NCBI GenBank assembly: GCA_016873405.1
Contig: VGXH01000024.1
Span: 1-11,165 of the forward strand
From: a bacterium
GTDB taxonomy: Bacteria > Krumholzibacteriota > Krumholzibacteria > LZORAL124-64-63
Length of the DNA: 11,165 bases
Reading direction: 5' to 3'
The notes under the pieces were generated by a model. It was not told the DNA's origin and ran no database searches. It saw only the letters and a list, made by a program, of their open reading frames with translations. Below are positions 1 through 9,526 of the stretch, in pieces. How positions within the stretch are numbered: position 1 is the first letter of the stretch; every line of letters begins with the position of its first letter. Both the position numbers and the translations under genes were made by a program.

Positions 1-1
1 C

Positions 2-436
2 GACCGCATCGTCTTCCGCGTCGCCGCCACGCCGACCGACCTTCTGAAGGCGATGGTCGTGCGCGGGATCGTCTTCCACGACGAGCAGGGCGTCGACTGG
101 AACGACGAGTTCGACGCCGACGACACGGCGGCCGTGCACGTGGTGGGCGAGGCCGACGGGCAGCCGGTGGCCAGCGGGCGGCTGGTGCTGCTGGAGAGCG
201 GCTGGGCGAAGCTGGGGCGCATCGCGGTGCGCGAGCAGTGGCGCGGCCGGGGCTTCGCGCACGGCATGGTCGGCGCGCTGCTGCAGGAGGCGCGGCGGCG
301 CGGCGCCGTGAAGCTGAAGCTGCACGCCCAGGTCTACCTGGAGGACTTCTACGCCGGCTACGGGTTCGCGCGGCAGGGCGGCGTCTTCGACGAGTGCGGC
401 ATCGACCACATCCTCATGACGCGCGAGGACGGCTGA
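2..436 (+). CDS. GNAT family N-acetyltransferase (ElaA/YjcF-like), 5' end outside window
   Basis: Predicted acetyl-CoA-dependent N-acetyltransferase of unknown substrate. The frame is open from the left edge, so the gene starts upstream. The residues before the first internal ATG (position 53) already align with the family start (D-R-I-V-F-R-V-A-A-T-P), so that ATG is probably not the real start. Family landmarks, in order, are V-F-H-D-E-Q-G-V followed by an acidic stretch, G-R-I-A-V, the acetyl-CoA pyrophosphate loop W-R-G-R-G-F-A, then L-H-A-Q-V-Y, F-Y-A-G-Y-G-F, F-D-E-C-G-I-D-H and a terminal M. This order is typical of the small ElaA/YjcF branch of GNATs. The stop lies 2 nt before the start of the rRNA methyltransferase gene, so the two are probably co-transcribed and translationally coupled. 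The family call is firm; the substrate is unknown. Confidence 0.88.
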   Translation, partial: DRIVFRVAATPTDLLKAMVVRGIVFHDEQGVDWNDEFDADDTAAVHVVGEADGQPVASGRLVLLESGWAKLGRIAVREQWRGRGFAHGMVGALLQEARRRGAVKLKLHAQVYLEDFYAGYGFARQGGVFDECGIDHILMTREDG

Positions 437-438
437 CC

Positions 439-1581
439 TTGTACCTGTACCAGCAGCGGCGGCGTTTCTACGCGCAGACGGCGGGCGGTCTGGAGGAGAC
501 GGCCGCGGCCGAGCTGAAGCGCCTGGGCGCCAAGCGCGTGCAGCCGGGCAAGCGCGGCGTCATCTTCACCGCCGATCCGGAGACGCTCTGCCGGGTGAAC
601 TACCGCGCGCGCATCGTCTCGCGCGTGCTGGCGCCGCTGGCCGAGTTTCCCGCGGGCACGCCCGAGGAGCTGTACCTGGGCGCCAAGAAGATCGACTGGA
701 CGCACATCCTGCGCCTGGACCAGACGTTCGCCGTCTTCGCCAACGTGCACCGCAGCCGCGTCACGCACAGCAAGTACGCGGCGCTCAAGGTGAAGGACTG
801 CGTGGCGGACATGTTCCGCAAGCGCTTCCACGGCAAGCGGCCGGACGTCGACGCGCAGGAGCCGGACCTGGCGATCGGCGTGCACGTGCTGGACGACGTG
901 GCGACGATCTTCATCGACTGCTCGGGCGGCTCGCTGCACCGGCGCGGCTACCGGCTGGACGCGGTCGAGGCGCCCATGCAGGAGACGCTGGCCGCGGCGA
1001 TGCTGGACATCGCCGGGTGGGAGGGCAAGCGCCCGCTCTACGACCCGATGTGCGGCTCGGGCACGCTGCTGGCCGAGGCGTGGCTGAAGGCAGGCAACAT
1101 CCCCGCCGGCTGCCTGCGCGCGAAGTGGGGCTTCCAGATGCTGCCGGACCACGACAAGCGCACCTGGGTCAAGGTGAAGCTGGAGGAGGACAACGCGATC
1201 AAGCCGGTGCGCGGGGGGCTGATCCGCGGCTCGGACATCGACCCGGCCGCGGTCGAGATGACGCGGCGCAACGTGGCCCGCATCCCCACCGGCGACGAGT
1301 TGCGCGTCAAGACGAGCGACTACCGCGACCTGGGCGGGATCGAGGACAGCGTCATCGTCTGCAACCCGCCGTATGGCGTGCGGCTGCAGCCGACCGCCGA
1401 CATGAAGGCGTTCATGCGCGAATTCGGCGACTTCCTCAAGCAGAAGTGCAAGGGCTCCGACGCTTACGTCTACGTGGGGGACAAGGAACTGGCCGGCGAG
1501 ATCGGCCTGAAGCCGGCGCTGCGCCTGCCGCTGCGCAACGGCGGCCTGGACGGCCGGCTCCTGAAATTCGAACTGTACTGA
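439..1581 (+). CDS. rlmL: 23S rRNA (guanine-N2)-methyltransferase, RlmL type, without the RlmK domain
   Basis: Predicted S-adenosylmethionine-dependent methyltransferase that makes m2G in 23S rRNA (G2445 in E. coli), acting in the cytoplasm during ribosome assembly. The protein is 380 aa from the TTG at 439, which follows GAGG (425-428) by 10 nt. The N-terminal ferredoxin-like plus THUMP region spans roughly residues 1-165 (F-Y-A-Q-T-A-G-G-L-E, Y-L-G-A-K-K-I-D-W-T, K-V-K-D). The Rossmann methyltransferase follows, with the SAM loop D-P-M-C-G-S-G at 202-208, G-S-D-I-D-P about 60 residues later, and the catalytic N-P-P-Y-G at 309-313, as expected for N2-guanine methylation. It aligns along its length with the N-terminal half of E. 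coli RlmKL. That protein is about 700 aa because of a fused m7G2069 methyltransferase, which is absent here. Stand-alone RlmL proteins are common outside gamma-proteobacteria. In-frame starts further upstream would read inside the acetyltransferase gene and are unlikely. Confidence 0.9.
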   Translation: MYLYQQRRRFYAQTAGGLEETAAAELKRLGAKRVQPGKRGVIFTADPETLCRVNYRARIVSRVLAPLAEFPAGTPEELYLGAKKIDWTHILRLDQTFAVFANVHRSRVTHSKYAALKVKDCVADMFRKRFHGKRPDVDAQEPDLAIGVHVLDDVATIFIDCSGGSLHRRGYRLDAVEAPMQETLAAAMLDIAGWEGKRPLYDPMCGSGTLLAEAWLKAGNIPAGCLRAKWGFQMLPDHDKRTWVKVKLEEDNAIKPVRGGLIRGSDIDPAAVEMTRRNVARIPTGDELRVKTSDYRDLGGIEDSVIVCNPPYGVRLQPTADMKAFMREFGDFLKQKCKGSDAYVYVGDKELAGEIGLKPALRLPLRNGGLDGRLLKFELY

Positions 1582-1603
1582 CGCCAGACCCGGAGGACAC
1601 GAC

Positions 1604-1966
1604 GTGCACGACGACGAGCGCGGCCGCAAGCGCCGCACCACGCTGGTCATCTCCAACCACGGCATGGGCCACGCGCCGGCCGAGCTGGGCCTGAAGCTGG
1701 TCCAGACGCACCTGGGCCTGCTGGACGCGGACGAGCGCGTTCCCGACGCGATCTGCCTGTACGGCGAGGGCGTGAAGCTGGCCGTGGAGGGCTCGCCCGT
1801 GCTGGACGAGCTGCGCTCGCTGGCCGAGAAGGGCGCCCGCGTGGTCGTCTGCACGACCTGCCTGAACTACTTCGGCCTGGCCGACCGGCTGCAGGCCGGC
1901 GTCGCCGGCTCGATGAAGGACATCATCGAGCTGCAGTGGGGCGCCAAGCGGGTGATCTCGCTCTAG
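1604..1966 (+). CDS. DsrE-like protein, C-terminal domain type of selenium-metabolism protein YedF
   Basis: A 120-aa protein starting at GTG 1604, with a strong Shine-Dalgarno GGAGG (1592-1596) 7 nt upstream. The body (T-L-V-I-S-N-H-G-M-G, E-L-G-L-K-L-V, D-A-I-C-L-Y-G-E-G-V-K-L-A-V-E-G-S-P-V-L, V-V-C-T-T-C-L-N-Y-F-G-L) matches the C-terminal DsrE/F-fold domain of YedF proteins. Those proteins also carry an N-terminal TusA-like domain, which is missing here. Two cysteines, Cys83 and Cys86, sit in C-T-T-C at the position of the family's reactive cysteine; Cys51 is a third. YedF is linked to selenium or sulfur handling, usually near selD, but no selenium gene is visible nearby. The role is therefore inferred only as cysteine-based persulfide or perselenide transfer or binding. 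It lies 22 nt after rlmL and is probably the last gene of that operon. Its stop overlaps the stop of the convergent aminopeptidase. Confidence 0.85.
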   Translation: MHDDERGRKRRTTLVISNHGMGHAPAELGLKLVQTHLGLLDADERVPDAICLYGEGVKLAVEGSPVLDELRSLAEKGARVVVCTTCLNYFGLADRLQAGVAGSMKDIIELQWGAKRVISL

Positions 1967-2985
1967 GGCGGGGGCGCCGTCACCACCTGCCCGTCGCGCA
2001 GCAGCACGCGGCGGGCGCCCCCGCGCGCGGTCACTTCCAGGGTGGGCGCCAGCACCAGGTAGTCCATGTGCATGCGCGAGCGGCCCTGGCCGCCGGCGAT
2101 GCCGCCGTTGTCGCCGAAGGCGACATGCACGGTGCCAAGGCTCTTTTCCGACTCCAGGATATGGCTGCCCAGGCGGGCGCGCGGGTTGAGGCCGATGCCC
2201 AGCTCGGCGATGCCGCGCGCGCCCTCGTCCGTGTCCATGAAGCCGCGCACGGCAGCGACCAGGGAGGGGTCGTCGCCGTCCAGGTCGATGCAGCGGCCGT
2301 GGCGCACGGTGATCACCACGGGCGCGGCCAGGCGGCCGTGGCCGGCGAAGCCGCCGTCGACGACCAACAGACCGTTGGCGCCGGTCTCGACCGGGGCGGT
2401 GTAGACCTCGCCGCAGGGGAGGTTGGCGCCGGCGTCCGGGCGCGCCTTCAGGTCGTGCGTGAAGCCGCGGTCGCGGACGTCCATGACCAGGTCGGTGCCC
2501 GCGGGGGTGGTCAGGCGCACGGCGGCGGCCTTGCGCAGGCCGTGGGTCAGGCGCAGCGCGGTGTCGTGCATGGCGGCGTAGTCCACGTCCAGGGCGCCGC
2601 CGAGCATCATGTCGGCGCTGATGCCGGGGCTGTGGCCCAGGCGGTGGCGGCCCGAGCCTTCGATCAGGCCGATCCACTGCAGGCGGAAGGGGACCTCGGC
2701 GGGGTCGCCGACGATGGCGTTGATGACGACATCGGCCTGGTCGAGCAGCGGCAACAGGTCCGGCGGCACGGCGGACAGCGGGCGGCCGGCGTCCGGCAGC
2801 GCGAACAGGACGACGGGGCAGCCGTGCCCGCGCGCGGCCGCGGCGAAGGCATCGCCGCAGCCGGCGGTGGCCGCGTCGGTCACCACCAGCACGCGATCGG
2901 CAGGGGTCAGGTCCAGCACGTTGCGCATCGCGCGCAGGGCGGCGGCGGCCATGGTGTTGCGGTCGGCGTCATCGGGAGCGGCCAT
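1963..2985 (-). CDS. M29-type metallo-aminopeptidase (AmpS/aminopeptidase T family)
   Basis: Predicted cytoplasmic metal-dependent aminopeptidase of 340 aa. The ATG at 2985 is preceded by an excellent Shine-Dalgarno (AAGGAG on the minus strand, 6 nt upstream). In-frame sequence further upstream crosses the PHP gene and is an artefact. Family signatures are V-L-V-V-T-D near residue 32, D-V-V-I-N-A near 85, L-P-C-G-E-V-Y-T-A-P with Glu193, E-K-S-L-G-T-V-H-V-A-F-G with Glu280 and His287, and S-R-M-H-M-D with His306 and Asp308. In characterised M29 enzymes the equivalent Glu, Glu, His, His and Asp bind the two active-site metals, so the site looks intact. The protein is slightly shorter than classical AmpS enzymes (about 400 aa) and matches the compact branch of the family, whose substrates are poorly known. 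It is transcribed divergently from the PHP gene and convergently with the YedF-like gene. Confidence 0.87.
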   Translation of the reverse strand: MAAPDDADRNTMAAAALRAMRNVLDLTPADRVLVVTDAATAGCGDAFAAAARGHGCPVVLFALPDAGRPLSAVPPDLLPLLDQADVVINAIVGDPAEVPFRLQWIGLIEGSGRHRLGHSPGISADMMLGGALDVDYAAMHDTALRLTHGLRKAAAVRLTTPAGTDLVMDVRDRGFTHDLKARPDAGANLPCGEVYTAPVETGANGLLVVDGGFAGHGRLAAPVVITVRHGRCIDLDGDDPSLVAAVRGFMDTDEGARGIAELGIGLNPRARLGSHILESEKSLGTVHVAFGDNGGIAGGQGRSRMHMDYLVLAPTLEVTARGGARRVLLRDGQVVTAPPP

Positions 2986-3012
2986 CGGGATCTCCTTCCG
3001 GCGGGGAGCACG

Positions 3013-3041
3013 ATGATAGCGCGTCGCCGACCCGCCGACCA
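3013..3041 (-). promoter_or_regulatory. Putative promoter of the M29 aminopeptidase gene
   Basis: On the minus strand a TATCAT box (3018-3013; 5 of 6 to the sigma-70 -10 consensus) lies 17 bp from a weak TGGTCG -35 (3041-3036). The predicted transcript would start a few bases before the strong Shine-Dalgarno, giving a short leader. The -35 sits inside one arm of a long inverted repeat, which suggests control by a bound regulator. The -10 is convincing; the -35 is weak. Confidence 0.4.
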
Positions 3042-3118
3042 GCGCCGGCGAGTTGCGGGCGGCCGGGAGTGTTCTTAAGCTGGACTCCGCCCGTCGGACT
3101 GGTCGGCGGGAGGCGACG
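3023..3118. repeat. Inverted repeat in the divergent promoter region
   Basis: CCCGCCGACCAG (3031-3042) is repeated as its perfect reverse complement CTGGTCGGCGGG (3099-3110). Beyond a short gap the match continues outwards (CGTCGCC at 3023-3029 against GGCGACG near 3112-3118). The arms are 56 bp apart and enclose the AT-richest part of this gap (TTCTTAAGC, near 3072-3080). The left arm covers the -35 region of the aminopeptidase promoter. It could be a looping operator pair for both divergent genes, or an RNA stem in the leader of the PHP gene. The sequence match is certain; the function is inferred. Confidence 0.5.
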
Positions 3119-3150
3119 GGCTCGACGGACCCCACCCCACCGGAGCGGAC

Positions 3151-3966
3151 TTGTACAGCGATTGCTACGACGATCCCGCGCCGCGTGGCGAGGCTGTCCC
3201 AGCCGCGCCGGCGACTCCCGCCCCGCCTGATCAACTCGTGCGTCCCTGCGACATCAAGGGCATCCTCCACAGCCACAGCCGCTGGGGCGACGGGGCGCAT
3301 TCGTTGTCCTCGATGGTGGCGACGGCGCGGGAGATCGGGCTCGAGTACCTGGGAATCAGCGATCATTTCCGCTCGAACACCCATCCGGAAGGGCTGGACG
3401 TGAAGGCGGCGCAGGTGCAGCGGCAGGAGATCGAGCGGCTGCGGTCGCTGAACCCCGCGTTCGACATCCTGCAGGGCGTGGAGCTGGACGTGAACCCCGA
3501 CGGCACGTTGCCCGTCGATGACGCCGACCTCATGTGGTTCGATTTCGTGATCGCCTCGTTCCCGGCCAACGGCGGCTGGGACACCGGGCGCCTGACCGAC
3601 CAGATCGTGCGCGCGGCGTCCCATCCGCGCGTGTCCATCCTGGGCAAGCCCATGGGCGAATTCATGCTGCAGGGGGCCAAGGCGGGCATCGACATGCGAC
3701 GCGTGCTGGAGGCGGCCGCGGCCCACCACACGGCGGTCGAGGTGACGGCCAACCCGTGCTGCGCCGAGCTGGACTGGAGCCACTGCCGGCTGGCGCAGGA
3801 GATGGGCGTGCTGCTGGCGATCAGCCCCGACGCGCACCGCGCCGCGCGGCTGGTGGACTACCGGCATGGGGCCGAACTGGCCCGCGCGGCCGGCGTCTGC
3901 TGCGGCGGCATCCTCAACACGATGAACCACTTCGAAGTGCGCCGCTATCTGGTGCGGGGGCGCTGA
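3151..3966 (+). CDS. Stand-alone PHP-domain protein (histidinol-phosphatase / PolX C-terminal type)
   Basis: A 271-aa predicted metal-dependent phosphoesterase-like protein. The TTG at 3151 follows GGAG (3142-3145) by 5 nt; the GTG at 3238 is a possible later start because the PHP domain begins only at residue 34. The domain closely follows the PHP module at the C-terminus of family X DNA polymerases: G-I-L-H-S-H-S-R-W-G-D-G (His40, His42, Asp47), Y-L-G-I-S-D-H (Asp71, His72), G-V-E-L-D-V (Glu111), T-A-N-P (199-202) and S-P-D-A-H (Asp227, His229). There is no polymerase domain. Two usual ligand positions are changed: S-V-H is S-F-P (Pro138) and G-H-P is G-K-P (Lys166). The metal centre may therefore be smaller than the trinuclear one known for PHP enzymes, or inactive. 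The first 33 residues are Pro/Ala-rich and probably disordered. The family call is firm; the substrate is unknown. Confidence 0.82.
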   Translation: MYSDCYDDPAPRGEAVPAAPATPAPPDQLVRPCDIKGILHSHSRWGDGAHSLSSMVATAREIGLEYLGISDHFRSNTHPEGLDVKAAQVQRQEIERLRSLNPAFDILQGVELDVNPDGTLPVDDADLMWFDFVIASFPANGGWDTGRLTDQIVRAASHPRVSILGKPMGEFMLQGAKAGIDMRRVLEAAAAHHTAVEVTANPCCAELDWSHCRLAQEMGVLLAISPDAHRAARLVDYRHGAELARAAGVCCGGILNTMNHFEVRRYLVRGR

Positions 3967-3970
3967 GCGC

Positions 3971-3975
<5 letters not shown>
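3962..3975. repeat. Perfect 14-bp palindrome spanning two convergent stop codons
   Basis: GCTGAGCGCTCAGC reads the same on both strands and contains the TGA of the PHP gene (3964-3966) and the TGA of the histidine kinase gene (3971-3973 on the minus strand), placed symmetrically. Only 4 bp separate the two coding regions. There is no T-tract on either side, so it is not a classical intrinsic terminator. Confidence 0.6.
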
Positions 3976-6727
<2,752 letters not shown>

Positions 6728-7156
6728 ATCACGGCCACTTCACGATCATCCGCACGGGAACAGACGGGTCGCCCGCGCGCGGCGCGGTGTCCCGTGCCCG
6801 CGGTATCGGCGGTCGCAGGGACAACTTGATCGGTCTTTTGCGTTTATTGGCTTTGACAGCGAGCCCCGATCCGTCAACCTGTGCCGACGGAAGGGGGGCC
6901 GGTCCGGGGGTGGCCAAGGCGGCGCCACGGCGCCCGACGGGGGCCCACGGCGGTCGGGCGAGCGGGAGGGGCGACGGGCGCGGATCGTGCCCGGCCCGGG
7001 CGACCCCGGCGGGCCGGGCCGCGCGGGCAGGCGCGGCCGGCAGGGCCGGCCCCGGCACCTCCAGCGACCTTTGGGAGACGGGGGCCACGGCCCGACCGGC
7101 GCCGACGCGGCCAGGGGCCGCCGGGCTCGCCGGGGGTCAGTATCGGGAGGGATGAC
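6728..7156. other. Long structured GC-rich intergenic leader between divergent genes
   Basis: This 429-bp gap separates the divergent histidine kinase and outer-membrane protein genes. An AT-richer patch (about 6823-6858), unlike the rest, probably marks the promoter area. It contains a perfect TTGACA (6853-6858) but no good -10 at normal spacing. Downstream the DNA is almost pure G+C with strong hairpins: a 10-bp stem 6989-6998/7010-7019 (11-nt loop) and a 7-bp stem GGCCGGC-AGG-GCCGGCC at 7035-7051. Some frames stay open across it, as expected by chance at such GC content, but none encodes a recognisable protein. No known riboswitch core was recognised by eye. Confidence 0.5.
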
Positions 7157-9433
7157 ATGACGTTGCGCCATCGGGGATGGTTTCACGCGGCGCTGCTTCT
7201 GCTGGTGATCGCGGCGCCGGTCGTGGCCGCGGACACGGCGACCGTTCCGTCCGGCGGAACGGGCCTGGGCGACATTTGGTCTGACACTTGGTCCGACACG
7301 CTGCACGTGGCCGCGCCGCGGGTGACGCTGGGCGAGATCATCGCCGACATCGGCCGCCGCCAGCGGGCCGACCGCGACAGCCTGCGCAGCGTGGCCTTCA
7401 CCGCGGTGATCACGACCGTGCGCAGCCCCGGCGGCCGCGCGGCGGGCGCCGGCGCCGACGCCGACAGCGCCGGCATCGACAGCGCCGGCAGGGGCCACCG
7501 CGGCGACTGGGAGGTGGAGGAGTCGGCGCTGCGCTACGAGCAGCAGCGCGGCCGGCCCGACCGCATCGTGCGGCTGTGGGAGCGCAAGCAGTCGTTCAAG
7601 GACGGCGTGCCGCAGCCCGCGACCGAGAAGACGCACGTCAAGCCCGCCTGGCAGCCGCGCCCGATGGAGATGGTGGACGACCTGCCGTTCGCCGAGGGCG
7701 GCGCCCGGCTCTACCGCTACGAGCTGCTGGAGAGCAAGCTGGTGGGCGGCAGCCTGGTGCACGTGGTGTCGTTCACGCCGCGCGACCGCTTCGCGCCGCT
7801 GCCTTCGGGCACCATCTGGGTGGACATCGCCGATTTCGCGATCCGCCGCGTCGACGCGCGCTTCGACGGAGCGGTGCCGTTCCCCTGGTTCATCCGCGCC
7901 ATCCCGCACTACCGGCAGCGCCAGGCGCCGTGCGGCGGCGTCTGGTTCCCCATGCTGGAGACCGCGCGGCTGGAACTGCGCGACCTGCCGCTGGCCGGCA
8001 CGGGCGGCACCTGGGAAGTGAAGGTGGAACTGCGCGACATCGTCATCAACGGCGAGCCGTGCGACGGCGCGGCCAGCGCGGCCGACGCTGACGATCCGGG
8101 CGCCGCCCTGTTCTGGGCCGCCATCGACGACCTGTGGGAGGCCGAGATGCCGGCGCCGTTGCGGCAGCCGTCGTCGCTGGCGACGGCTCGTTTGGATTCG
8201 CTCTCGCGCGAGGGCGCGCGCGCCCTGGCGGCCATGCCGGCGCGGCCGCCGGTGGGCGTGCGCCTGCGGCCGGCCGGCCTGGCGTTCAACCGCGCGCAGG
8301 GCGTGGCCCCGCGCGTGGGCGCGACGATCGGCCGGCTGGGCGGCGCGCTGCGGCTGGACACAGAGTTGGGCTGGGGGCTGGATGATCGCCGCGCGCTGTG
8401 GGGTGTGGGCGTGGGCGCGCGCGCCGGCGCGGGCCTGACGCTGCGCGCGAGCGCCGCCCGCACCACGGCCGCGTTCGGCGGCGACAGCCGCACGGGGCAG
8501 CGCTCGTGGTCGGCGCTGCTGTGGGGCAGCGACCCGAACCACTATTTCGACCGCACGGTGCTGGCGGCCTCGGCGCGCTGGCAGCAGGGGCGCGCCGCGG
8601 CGCCGCGCGCGTGGCTCGAAGCCGGGTGGTCGCAGGCGCGGGAGTTCGATCTTGCCGTGCACCAGAGGTGGAACGCGCTGGGGCGCGCGCTGCGGCCGGA
8701 CGACCTGACGAACGGCATGCTGGCGGCCGACGCGGTGGACCAGGGCACGCTGCGCCTGGACGGCGGCGCGCGGCTGGGCGCGCTGACGGTGGGCGCGGGC
8801 GTGGCGTCGCTCAACCTGAGGGGGCGCGTGCCCGGGTACGCCGGCGACGATGTGGACCTGCTGGGCTGGCACTGGTCCGCGCGCTGGCAACGGCCCGACG
8901 CCCTGGGCAACCGCTGGACCGCGCGCGCCGGCGGACGCGGCCTCGATGGCGCGGCGCCGGCGCAGCATCGCGTGTGGCTGGGCGATTGGCGGCCCGCTGA
9001 CGGCGGCGGCGGCAGCGGCGGCGGCTCGCTGTGCGGGTGGCCGGCCGGGTCGCTGCTGGGCGATCGCGGGGCCTGGGCCTCCCTCGAACTGGACCTGAAC
9101 CTGGACCCGTGGCGCGCGCTGCGGGTGCCAGGGCTGCGCGGGCTGCAGCTGCGGCCGCTCCTGTTCGCCGAGTGGGCCGGGGCGTGGGGGCAGGCCGGGG
9201 AGGCGTGGCCGGGTGCGGATGGTGCGGCGGCCGACGGGCGCGCCGGGGTGGGCGTGCGCGGGGACGGGGCCCCGCCGACGGGCTCGCGGGCGGATGTGGG
9301 CCTGGGCTTCAGCCGGCGGCTGGACCTGCCGCTGGTGGGGATCGGCAGCCGCGTGGAGCTGCGGGCGGCCCGGGCGGTGGGCGAGGCGGCCGGGGGGCGG
9401 GACTGGCGGTTCGTGGTGGGGATCGGGAGGTAA
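7157..9433 (+). CDS. Predicted outer-membrane protein: signal peptide, LolA-like N-terminal region, C-terminal beta-barrel
   Basis: A 758-aa protein not matched to a named family. The ATG at 7157 follows GGAGG (7146-7150) by 6 nt and begins a clear Sec signal peptide: R-H-R, a hydrophobic core A-A-L-L-L-L-V-I-A-A, and likely cleavage near residue 24 or 25. The mature start has a tandem W-S-D-T-W-S-D-T. Residues about 75-300 resemble the open beta-sheet fold of LolA-like or DUF5686-like N-terminal regions (Y-R-Y-E-L-L-E, V-H-V-V-S-F-T-P-R, G-T-I-W-V-D-I-A-D-F-A-I-R-R-V). From about 365 onwards, alternating hydrophobic/polar strands rich in Gly, Trp and Arg suggest a barrel. It opens with F-N-R-A-Q-G-V-A-P-R-V-G and ends with R-F-V-V-G-I-G-R, lacking a canonical terminal aromatic. 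Low-complexity stretches at 96-112 and 615-624 look like loops. It stands alone on its strand. The outer-membrane location is inferred; the function is unknown. Confidence 0.7.
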   Translation: MTLRHRGWFHAALLLLVIAAPVVAADTATVPSGGTGLGDIWSDTWSDTLHVAAPRVTLGEIIADIGRRQRADRDSLRSVAFTAVITTVRSPGGRAAGAGADADSAGIDSAGRGHRGDWEVEESALRYEQQRGRPDRIVRLWERKQSFKDGVPQPATEKTHVKPAWQPRPMEMVDDLPFAEGGARLYRYELLESKLVGGSLVHVVSFTPRDRFAPLPSGTIWVDIADFAIRRVDARFDGAVPFPWFIRAIPHYRQRQAPCGGVWFPMLETARLELRDLPLAGTGGTWEVKVELRDIVINGEPCDGAASAADADDPGAALFWAAIDDLWEAEMPAPLRQPSSLATARLDSLSREGARALAAMPARPPVGVRLRPAGLAFNRAQGVAPRVGATIGRLGGALRLDTELGWGLDDRRALWGVGVGARAGAGLTLRASAARTTAAFGGDSRTGQRSWSALLWGSDPNHYFDRTVLAASARWQQGRAAAPRAWLEAGWSQAREFDLAVHQRWNALGRALRPDDLTNGMLAADAVDQGTLRLDGGARLGALTVGAGVASLNLRGRVPGYAGDDVDLLGWHWSARWQRPDALGNRWTARAGGRGLDGAAPAQHRVWLGDWRPADGGGGSGGGSLCGWPAGSLLGDRGAWASLELDLNLDPWRALRVPGLRGLQLRPLLFAEWAGAWGQAGEAWPGADGAAADGRAGVGVRGDGAPPTGSRADVGLGFSRRLDLPLVGIGSRVELRAARAVGEAAGGRDWRFVVGIGR

Positions 9434-9446
9434 GGGATGTTTGGGG

Positions 9447-9462
9447 GTTGCGCCGGCGCAAC
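9447..9462. promoter_or_regulatory. Perfect 16-bp palindrome upstream of mazE, candidate operator
   Basis: GTTGCGCCGGCGCAAC is a perfect palindrome beginning 13 bp after the stop of the outer-membrane protein gene. It overlaps the putative -35 of the mazEF promoter. No T-tract follows, so an operator for MazE or a MazE-MazF complex is more likely than a terminator. The assignment is inferred from position. Confidence 0.45.
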
Positions 9463-9476
9463 AGATGATGGATACT
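9448..9476 (+). promoter_or_regulatory. Putative mazEF promoter
   Basis: TTGCGC (9448-9453) and GATACT (9471-9476; 4 of 6 to consensus) are 17 bp apart. This would start transcription about 44 nt before the mazE ATG. GGATAC (9470-9475) and GGATAT (9481-9486) form an 11-bp-phased direct repeat over the -10 and start site, and GGATATACATCC (9481-9492) is an imperfect palindrome. Such elements are typical of autoregulated antitoxin promoters. Confidence 0.4.
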
Positions 9477-9526
9477 CTTTGGATATACATCCGTCTGCGT
9501 CCACCCCTGACCGCCCGGAGGTTCCC

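Noticed and set aside
2986..3930. Upstream in-frame extension of the aminopeptidase on the minus strand
   Set aside because: It would run antisense through the PHP gene. ATG 2985 has an excellent Shine-Dalgarno and begins the family homology.
6826..6881. A c-di-GMP or other known riboswitch before the outer-membrane protein gene
   Set aside because: Fragments such as CAAAGCC on the minus strand recall such elements, but the rest of the conserved core is absent on both strands.
6881..7156. In-frame upstream extension of the outer-membrane protein to a GTG at 6881
   Set aside because: The extra residues are Gly/Pro/Arg-rich and would bury the signal peptide. ATG 7157 has its own strong Shine-Dalgarno.
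9447..9462. Intrinsic terminator for the outer-membrane protein gene
   Set aside because: The palindrome has no loop of its own and no T-tract follows, so an operator fits better.
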